NCBI GenBank assembly: GCA_031310005.1
Contig: CM062385.1
Location: forward strand, 124,001-188,000
DNA: 64,000 nt
Source: Dactylellina haptotyla
Taxonomy: Eukaryota > Ascomycota > Orbiliomycetes > Orbiliales > Orbiliaceae
Direction: 5' to 3'
Shown piece by piece: positions 54,001 through 64,000 of the stretch (the first letter of the stretch is position 1; every line of letters begins with the position of its first letter). The notes below the pieces were generated by a model, which worked only from the letters and a program-made list of their open reading frames with translations, ran no database searches and was not told the origin of the DNA. The translations under genes and the position numbers were made by a program.

Positions 54001-57000
54001 AGAATCTGGCCACCACCTTCAGCTCCCACAACAGCCTTGACTTCCTCCTCCTTCACCGTGGCGCGAATCATCCTCTCCTCCTTCCCGACAGCAGCCTTGC
54101 CTCTACCCCTCTTACTGGGCGTCATGCTGCCCAACCCGACAGCACCACCGTTAACACCGCCTTCTACTTCCGCTACACCGGCGGCCTCGAGTCCGCTTAG
54201 GATATCCAAGAACTCCATCTTGGTCACAGTGGGGAATAGGACGTTATCGGACTTGCAGAGCTCGAGATATCGCTGCCAGAGATTCTTGACGAGAACGCCG
54301 CCACCGCCGGACTTTCGGCTGAGTACTACCAACGCGCAGACTACAGCCTTCTGGTTGATGTTTAGAGATTTTAGCCGTGTGTTGGATGTGATTCCGAACG
54401 AGGTGGTCGAGATACGGGCGATATGGGCGAGCGAGGCGCGCGGTGCGGAGAGTGCAGTGAGAGCTTGCACGGGGTTAGGTCTCGTACCAGTGGCCTTTGT
54501 CGGTGTCGGGGCGTTGACGACAGTCTCCGAGAGGGGTTTTCGAGGTGTCGTGGCGGGTGTGATTGCCATTGGTGTAGCAGATCCCTTTGTCGGTGTGTTC
54601 TCGACGCCGGAAGGTTGTTGGGGTTGTTCTTGCATCTGTGCCATCAGCTTTGTGCGGGTCTCGTGTTCGACCATGTCGATTGCCTTGCGGCAGATGTCGA
54701 AGCATTTTCTCAGATCGCCAGTCGACTGGGCGACTTTCTTGGAGCAGAGGGTGATTGCTGACGGGTGGATGAGGGGTACCCAGTTGGGTTCGCAGGTCTC
54801 ATCGTTTAAGCTCTTCAGTTTGGAGGTGATGACTTGGGCGATCTGTTCTGCGGAATACGGGAGAACAGGTAGTAGGGTGGGCTCAAAGTTCCTCGCCTTA
54901 AGACGGGGCAGGAAACGGTCGGTGAGATCCAATGCGTTGGCGATACCCACGAGCACAAGCTTGGAGTTCTTCTCGAAGGACCATTCGAAGATCTTGTACA
55001 GGATCTCCTGGTCCTTGGTGAGCAGCGAATCAATCTCGTCGAGCACTACTATTGAGACGTTCGCTGACGATTTCTTCTTCGGTACGAACAGCTGCTCAAG
55101 CGCATCGACGGAATTTCCGAGAACGGATTCGTCGCCGAGGAAGTCCTCTGCGAGTTTCGAGTATATTTCCTTGGGGCTCTTTGTCGCCATGCAGTTGACG
55201 TAGACCATCTTTGTTCCTTCGGTCGAGAGATCGGCAATAACGTCTGCCAGCAGAGCGCTCTTACCGGTCCCCGGTGGACCGCTGACGTACATGCAACCTC
55301 CAACCTTCTTTTCCAGCTTATTTTTCAAAAAGTCGGTGAGTTGTTCCCTTTCCTTTTCGCGGCCGACGAGTTTTCCGGGTGCGGTGCTGCGCACGAAGAG
55401 GTTCTTGCCTGCGGTGAAGATTGTTCGCGAGGACGGAGTGGCAGGTGTTCCCGGCGTGACGGCGTCGATGATCCGACCGGCTGGAGTCTTTGGGGTTCGC
55501 TTTACTGTTCCCGGAAGGATTACGCGGTGGCGGGGGGTGATGGGGAGGACTTGGATGCGGTCGCGCTTGCTGGGTGTTGAGGGGGCTGGTTTCTTGACGG
55601 TTTCTTGGTTGAACACTACCCCGTTGCCACCTGTCAGTAATTTTGCAAGACAAAAGGAGCAAGTAAAGTAGCATAAAACAGCTGGTTCAGTATGGTAACT
55701 TACGAGGCTTGGAGATCTTGTATAGGTCGTTGACTTTGATCGGTGACCCGACGTTCTTCTTGGAAGGACTGGAAGGCTTGAGCGGCGACGACTTGGCGTC
55801 AATGTCCATAACATCGTCACCGGAGGCATTCTTCGCTTTCTTCACGACTATCGTGTCCTCGGGCGGCGAGAATATCTTGATCACGTTCTCCTTGCTCTTG
55901 ATGACGGCCCGTCGAGTGGCACGACGTTTGGTGGGGACTGAAACTGCCACTATTCTGACTATTAGCTACTATTTCTCCCCGAGGCATCAGAATTGGGGCC
56001 GGTTGGCATACCATCGGTCTCGAAGGCAGAACGGGTGCGTTTCCTCAGCGCTACGGTGGCCATCTTTAATATTGGTGGTGGTTGGTACGGAGTCGTGGAT
56101 TGGAGGGCGGTTGGAGTGTAGACGGGTTGTTTGGAGGCGTGTCGGGCGGTGTTTCGGTGTCGTGTAAACAAACAATGCGGAATGTGTTGACCTGACGTTC
56201 CAAAGGGCGGAGATCGCGGAGATCGTAAACGAGTGTACTTTCGACGACAGACGACGTTATATCTTGTGTCTCGAAGATGTGTAGGTGAGTGAGTGAAGAG
56301 GAGGTGAGCAAGTGTGAGAGGGACACGCTCCCTTCATAAGCCAATTAATTAAATTGGGCAGCCAGAAAATCGCGAGGGGCGTTTCGTGATGTTAATTTGG
56401 GCGTTTCTCGTTTGGGAGGGGATTCCGCTAATTTGGCTTCCCAAACGGGCAGCCCAAGTGCCCTCTGCGCGACGCCATTGGCTGCAACTCGCCTGGCTGC
56501 CCTGGAAAGGAGAACGCAAGCACGGCCAGAATCGGGGGCTGGAAACATGCCAACATGGGTCCCTTCGCGTGTCCTCACGGAAAATACGTGCGCGCTGGGC
56601 CAATCCGGGCATTTAATTGCCCTCAGCTCGCGCTTTTCGACACGGCCACACGGTCGCCCCGCGTGTCGCCCACCCTGCCCCCAAACAAGGCACAAAGTCG
56701 TGAATAATAATCAATTCTTCTCCCAAATTGGGCATCTTGGACATTTAACCACACCAAAACGTGTTGCTAGCATCCGGCGCCCTATCACCGTTTGTTCAGT
56801 CCAGTCCACGCCAAATACAATTCTCATTCAAGTTAGACAGGTGGAGCCCGGTCTCTGCTGGATACGGAAAACATTTAAGCGTTATGATTGCGACACAGAA
56901 GTGGCCAGCACCAACGTTCTTCAAAGTTCTCACTGGGATTCCCATCAGAGTTCTCATTGGCACTCCCATCAATGTTTTGATTATATCACTCCTATCAAAG

Positions 57001-60000
57001 TTCTTATTGGAAATATTCTGTTTAAATGTTCAACAATTATAAATATTTGATGCTAAACTAGCACAAACTTCCTATAAAACGTCTTCAAATGATCCACGCA
57101 TGTCGCCTATAATAAACTAGCACTTGTGGATCGAGGTATACCACCGTCCGTAAAAGCGAACACTCTATTATAACTAGATATAAAACGTAAAAGTAAAATA
57201 ACCAAACGGTATAAAAAACCCCACAATAAACAAAACTCCAACCCTGTTTAGACAACTGCCTCAACGCCGCCTCCTATCCGCCTTCGCCTCAAACCGAACA
57301 TCAAAAGGCGCATGACTTCCAAACACCAACCCGTCCGTATGCAGATTACTCATCCCCGGCTCAACATCACATTCGTAAACTAGATCGCAATGGAACCGCG
57401 AATCCGCTCCGTTATCAACCTCTATATTCCACAGCCCGTCCGGTGGCAGCGCTTGCTTCGGCGATCGATAATAAGCCATCTGAACCATCAGATGGAATAA
57501 ATTCGCCCAGGGATTCTCGACATTACTCGGCCGCTTAACATCACCGCTCATATCAGGCCCAAAGTCCCGTTGCACGTAGACCCAATTACAGCTGGGGAGC
57601 ACGCCGATGTCCTTGAAAACAGACTTTTCGAGCTCCGGCTCGGTGAACGGAATCAACTTGGTGGCCGGACCGAACTGTTTGTACAGACGCCTGATATCAG
57701 GGCGCAGTTTTCTGCGGTTCGTTTCTTCTTTTGATTCGTTCACCCGATGGCGGATGGCGTTGACCGCGCAGATGGGACCGCGCATGGGGAGAGTCATAAT
57801 GTAGAACATTGCCACTAGCGGGTTGCGGGTTCCGTGGACGAAGGGACTCCAGTATTCGTATCCCATCGGGGGCTCGTTTGTGACTAGAAGGTTCTGATCG
57901 ATGCTCTTGGCGGCAAGTTTCTTCCAAAATGTCGAGAGAACTTCGACCGCCATTGGGGTGATGAACTGTGAGGGCAGGCGTGAGGATACCTTATCCTCGA
58001 GGGCATGTTTCCGTTGGGATAACCGCCATCCCGTTGTGGAGTAGTACCATAGAGGTGTCGACGTCTCGATAAATGTCTTCCAGGTCTTTGAGACCCGTCT
58101 GCAGGTCGTTAGGACCGTGACCGCCGGGAGCTCGAGTAGTATTAGTTCCAACAGTTCGGGGATCTGAAATACAGACGGCCTGAGCGAAGCCGTCGAGTCG
58201 AGTTGCAGACGGCCAGGTCGCCAGGGTGCTGAACTGAATCGTTTAGACATTTTGATCGTTTAGATCTATAGAACTGTGGAGTCCTGCGTTCGATATTATT
58301 TGACGAAAGATCGATCAAGAGATCTGGGGGTCCACATCTCGGGGTCCGCATGCATCTTTATATGTGTATCCAGTTGCGTGTTGCCATTGTGTTCGTGGTC
58401 AGTGCGCCGCCAAAATTGCCCAACTCGCACTGCGCCTCACACCGGGCAATGCTACCACCGACATTTCCGCTGCGAAACCTCGATCGAAAGGCAGCAGACC
58501 CACTCTTTAGAGCTATCCAAGCCGGCATCCGACAAGCCCTGGTAGATGGGCTTAACCTCTCTGTGCCAGTCCAATCCTCTGAATCAAAACCGGTCCGGGT
58601 TGCTGAAACTGGGAGAGCCGCGCTTCATTTCGCTCTGCTGCCTCTCTGCGATCTTGTACTGCTGCGCTGTCCCAGTATTTGATGACCATGTGAGGTTCAA
58701 CATGCATGGATAACATCCACATGCAGCTGAGGAAAGAAAATCTGCCGTAGGTGTTGCAGGTCATAATGGTTGCGATCGCTGTGATGTCGCGCGGAGTAAA
58801 TGCTGTTTTTGAGTGGTAATTAGGGTTAAAGTTGGGAAGGAATAGGCTGTGCGGCCAATCTTAAGATTCTCTTTGGGTGGCACGGCAATATAGAAATCTT
58901 GGCTGTAAGATGCATTGAGATTTCGACTCTTAGGCTTCAATCACCTTGAATTTTCTTCATAAGAGTTACCAGGAAACTTTAAAACTACGAGCTTCTCATG
59001 GATACATCGGAAGAAAACGCCCGCTGGAATACCCTTCACGATGAAAAATATAAGCCGTGGTTCGCTTTTCTGAGTGTAATATTCCAAACCCTAACTCTCT
59101 AATTTGCCGCGAACTATTTGCTCATTTAAAGTAGGAAAGATGGAATTCAATTGGCAGCGACCTCCAAGATAAAGACGCTAAAAGAGCTGCAATTGCTTCC
59201 GAATGGAAAAATCTTGACAATGAATCAAAGTCTGTACGTATTGAAGATGACCGACACCTTTCTTTCAATAGTATTTAACTCTAAATTTACCGGAAAACGT
59301 AAAGAAATACGCAGCAAGGGGATATAATCCCGAAACCGAGGATTTCTCCATATCAGATACTATAGATTATGATGCACCCTCCGCGTTCCAACCGTGGACA
59401 GTCTACCGCACATACTACGGGGACCCAAACGACCCAGACTCCCAACAGAAATCAGACCACACTTGGAAGAATTTATTCTATCTTCTTCATTACTTCGCCG
59501 AGTATGGGGATCACTTCGTCGATTCGCCTGAGATGGCCATACGTTCGTACTCCAATAGAGCAGATTTAGACGCCATCGCGACCCCAGAGCAGATTATTCA
59601 GAAATTTGTGATCGATAAGCTTGACTTTTTCAATATGGGTCTCACGGTGGAAAATGAAGCGCAACCGTTCAGCTGCTATATAATACTAGCGGATGAGGAT
59701 GTTTTAATGCGAGGATCCGGGTTGTTGAAGTACGTACGAGTGGCGGGTGACGATGGACATGAGGTGGAACGTACGGCCTGTCCGCTGGAATATACGCAAG
59801 CTTGGTGGAATCAGATATCAGGGTCCGGAAGCTCGGTGCAGAGTTGCATGGCTATGTTTGATTATGATCCCGAAGATGAGGAAGGGTTAGCACAGTAAGT
59901 AATACACATATACTTATGCAAATGGCTCATTCTACTGCTAATGTAATGGCATATCTAGATTTCAGATTGACTTGTCGCAGGACTCGGAAGACGTGATTGC

Positions 60001-63000
60001 GACCTTATTGATGAGAGATATATTACCTACATATTCAGTAGAAATTGCAAGGGAGAAAGCCAGGGAAGCTATTGAGATGATTGATTCTCTCTATTCATAA
60101 GACTTTTACATGATATTATGGAAGGTTAGAGCTAAACAATGCGTTATAGTTTTATACAAATGTTCTCTCGTCGCAAATTCGGATTGTGTTTAAGATATAC
60201 ATCTTCGATTCCATCTGTTCTTTCTTCTCTGTTCCGATATTCATGACCCTGATACAGGAACCTTACACGTTCGAGGCTACCAGTGATTATCGCTAGATGC
60301 TTCAATTCGCTATGGAGGAAGTGTATACCCTCCATTATCAATTCCTTGACTGGCGACTCGCCCGCATGGTATGATTCCAAGGCGCTGGATAGAGTATGTG
60401 CGCTTAGAAAAAAAAAGTTCTCAGCTCGAATAGACTCGATATTTGGCAGGAAAAAAACGGGGAAGAAATCCTGAAATAGGGGAAGCCCATGATGGCCGCC
60501 GTAGCTCGACAAGAACCCCTGCTGGATGCTCTTGAGATTAATCAAGCCCGGTAAATTATGTGGGATATTGGCGTGAAACCAAAGCCTGCACCCCCAAGCG
60601 CCGTTGGGAGTATTAGGATCGATGTCAGGGTCATTCTCATTCTCCTGAAGCCCGTCCATGATGAAAACCCTGTCCCCGGCCCGCCAAATACTCCCCAGCC
60701 CGCGTTCGAGAACGCCGTCTGCTGACTTTTTAAGCACAGGCGATCTGACAGTCTCGCACATTTCGTTCAGAGCTTCTCGGAAAGGAAAGGGTCTGCCATC
60801 CTCGAGGGTCGCATTGAGGAATACGTGTAGCGTTCTCGCCTCTATATTCCCGAGCTCAAGTGATTCTAGATTCCAAGTGAAGCAGAGTATAATCGGCAAT
60901 AGAGCTTCGGAATTGATACCGAGAACAGCGGCCTCTCCAGTGCCTGGGTACAATTTCCATTCGCGGCTGATTTGCCTGATCTGCTCCGCTTCCTCTGGAG
61001 TCCAAAGCCAGGCCGTTGTCCAAGTTGCGGGGTCGCCTACGTCTCGCCGTTTCCAAACGACCTTGATTTTTGAGAATTGCTCGCCCACTCGTTTGGGGTT
61101 AGCGAGAAGGGATCGTCCTAGTTTCCACGCGGAATGGTCGACGGAATCGACTACGAAGTCAAGAGTGAAGTTTTGAAATACTTGATGCGCGACATCGTGG
61201 AAGCGTTTGCAGACTCTTTTCACACGAGTCAAATCTCCAAGAGTGAGTGGTGCGTCTAATTCAAAGATTTGGAGCAGAAGCTCTGTAGGAAGTGTTGTTA
61301 TTCGATCCATATTGGTGAAAGACTCGAATCAGATAAGATTTCAATATATGGCTAAAGAAGGGTGGCTTTTGATGTTTCCGCAGCGAGTGCGATATCGACA
61401 TATATATCAGGGATCTTGCGCTTCTAGGTCGGGGCTACGCTTTTGGCTCTTGCTTATAGTCTCGTTGCGCAGGTGATCCAACACACACATATTCAGCCAT
61501 AACGTTAGACTGGTCTTGATAACCAGGCCTGTAAAAAACATCCATAACCCGTCTAATAGCAGGATATGTGCAAACGAGATTTGATTTTTGATGAGGCACA
61601 AAATGTGTGTCAAAATAGAAAATAAAAAAGAGTTACGTGGAACTGCTTCGCGAAATTCCTTCAACCGCTCGGCAGCTAGTCTCATTCAACTCGCTGATAT
61701 TTCTAGGTCCTCAATAGTATACCCTGCCAAACGAACATTACCCCTCTCTAATGTCGCCTGGTTATTTGATAAAAGAATCGATGCGATCTCGCGGAGTTGC
61801 TCCCACTCTGGGTTTTCAGGTGTATAGTAGTCGTTTAACGCCGTCTCTTCCCATTCAAAGTACTCAAGATTTTTGGTTAGTTTGACTAGACTGATCACGG
61901 GCGCCGGCCACAGAGAGGCTTTCATCAAGTAAAGGCGTTTTACTGGCGACTTGCGCTCCTCTAAGTTAGTGTACAGAGGGGTGGAACGGCCCCAGTTATT
62001 AACTTCAGTGTCTATAGTGGATAGCCCCACCACTTTGATCGATTCGATTCGCGGGAGGAAGAAGGCCCGCCATATACTGCCCAATCGTACATGGTGACGT
62101 TCGTGGGGACCCCCGAGCCCACGTATTCGCTCGGTCGTAAGAATACCATGTTCGAAATACTTTAGACTCGCGAGCCCAGGGATGCGATCGTTGAAATTCA
62201 AATGGAGCCATATATAGCGAGAGCCCGGGATGTGGTTGAACATCAAGCGTTGAGCGGTTGCATTGCTAGATAGATATTCTGTGGGATCGGATTCCAACTC
62301 CTCCAAGTCTGAGTCGTTCTCATTAGGTATGAATCCATCGTCCATACGGTAGTTGGTCCTCCGGTGGAGAAATTGGACGAGAAGCTCGTCCATATTTTTG
62401 CCGTTGGGACGTTCCATAGAATCCTTGAGCAAGAGATCCGGGACGGTGTCTCCCAGGTCAAGGCTTATCAGGTTTGGAGTGTAGCATAGCAGTATTGGCA
62501 GTATTGCTTCAGAGTTGACTCCCATGAGCGCCGCGTAGGTCATTCCTTGGGAGAATGAATAGATCTTATTTAGTTCCCATATCGCCGCCGTTTCCGTTTT
62601 AGTCCAGTGCCACGGCCGGGTCCAAGTCGCACGATCAGAACCGTCGCGCCGCCGCCATGTCATCTTGATGCTTAATATTTGTTCCCCAAGACTGGGATTC
62701 AAAATCAGGTACCTAACCAACATCCATGATTTTTGTTTAGGTTCGTCAACAACAAAGTTATAAGTGAAGCCCTTGCATTGCTGTGCGACATTCCGCAAAC
62801 GCCAGCATACACGCTTGAGATGGGCGTTATCTTCGAGCGAGAGCAGGCCCGAACCAAAGATCTGGAGGAGGATCTCCGTGGGTAAATCTGTGATGCCCGT
62901 CATTTGATGTATGGGAATCCCGGGTACGCGAGACCTTTCCAAGCGCCTTCTGGTTCACCGGTGTGACTCTTGCCTACTCTAGTAGGTGCTTCTGGGCAGG

Positions 63001-64000
63001 TGAGACCTGAGATCGCGCGTTCGGTTCCATGTGAACAATCAAAATCGAGATTTGACTTCCCCGCGGGTTCCAGCCTGCCAAAGTTGGAACCAGATAAGGA
63101 GGCCGGAGACTGGAATGTATAAGTATATCTCGACCCCTCTGGGCTGATGGGATGCTGCTGGAAGGATACTCTCCCCCACTCCTCCAGTCTGTGGTTCCAA
63201 GATGCGTCCGTTCGCTGTAGTCCTCGTCGCCCTGGTCGCTGTGGTGGCCGCATCGCCCGTGCGAGGACCCACCCGGCCTCGCAACACCGCTTCTGCGGGT
63301 GCGGGTGCGTATCCCGGCGACGCATTCCTGCGCGCCCTCGACAAAACTTCAGCGCCCAAATTTGCCGCCAAAATAGGCCTGGGTGCGCCCTCTGCAACGA
63401 CTCGTCGTCATTTGTCACAATTCCGCGATGCGGCTCTCGCGGAGAATATCAATGTGACCAAGCCCGTTGATTTTCTGGACGAGACCCGCCAATTCAAATA
63501 CCCGTCTTTCGACCATAACAAATGCCAGTTATCAAAGGATGGCAACGGGGTCGTCCCGTTTGTAGCCACAACCACCCTCGGCACTTATTTTGAGAATATC
63601 TTCCAAATGATCCCGACCTGGACAAAAGGCGCCATCAAGCTGTCCCGCTTCGACCTCTTCCACGGCCATTTATTCGCCAATCCGGCCACAAAGTCCGCTG
63701 GTGTTGTGTTCCATGCGAAGGAATACCCTGCCAACAACACTGACGATTTCCCTTACGATCTGGGGTTTTGCCAGGTGGACTCGAACCTCAACTTTGTTGA
63801 GAAAGTCATGCGTAAGAGAAATCTAGTGTGGACTATGGATTCTAGTGATAAAATATCGCTATGGTGGATCGATATGGGCGTCAAGACGGGCGATCAAGCC
63901 GTGGATGGGTTGCTAGGTGGTGAACCGTTTTACACCCTCTTCGAGGATACTTTGGGCCACGTTATAGCGGACTTCTATTATCTCGAAGGTTCGGAGCTTG

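Overview
The window is from a filamentous ascomycete (Pezizomycotina). Nearly every gene has one to seven short GT-AG introns (mostly 52-90 nt, the shortest 38 nt) with CTAAC/CTGAC-like branch sites. The conserved proteins (RAD16, RAD7, CDC6, SAD1, ARPC1, U2B'', ATG10, AVT3-like) have fungal domain layouts. The F-box paralogues, the secreted orphans and the HeLo-pseudokinase gene are typical Pezizomycotina accessory content. Orbiliomycetes would fit the style, but no marker here settles it. No tRNA, rRNA or intact transposon was found. All exon models were built by eye from splice signals, reading phase and remembered family motifs.

Layout. 1-1314: 3' end of a disordered protein that has two overlapping open frames. 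2789-7905: acyltransferase-3 membrane protein, then a vacuolar amino-acid transporter. 8578-13706 (minus): secreted orphan and a type IIC (Na,K/H,K-like) P-type ATPase. 16858-23901: RAD16 (minus) and RAD7 (plus), which encode the two partners of the yeast NEF4 global-genome repair complex, arranged head to head. 24351-26686: U2 snRNP B'' and, convergent to it, ATG10. 26687-30178: a long gene-poor stretch, followed by a cerato-platanin-like gene broken by one in-frame TAG.

31208-36775: a divergent pair made of a HeLo-like domain plus pseudokinase protein (the domain order of animal MLKL) and a catalytically complete protein kinase with a repeat-bearing disordered tail. This is the best candidate here for an undescribed signalling or cell-death module. 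37529-50311: WW/PhoD-like phosphatase, ARPC1, SAD1/USP39, an unrecognised membrane protein, and two small divergent genes. 52091-56063: a secreted collagen-like repeat protein and CDC6. 57261-62903: three F-box genes, two of them clear paralogues, around a small orphan. 63200-64000: start of a secreted orphan cut by the window edge.

Housekeeping functions dominate (repair, splicing, replication licensing, autophagy, actin, transport). Accessory functions lie mainly at 26.7-37 kb and 57-64 kb.
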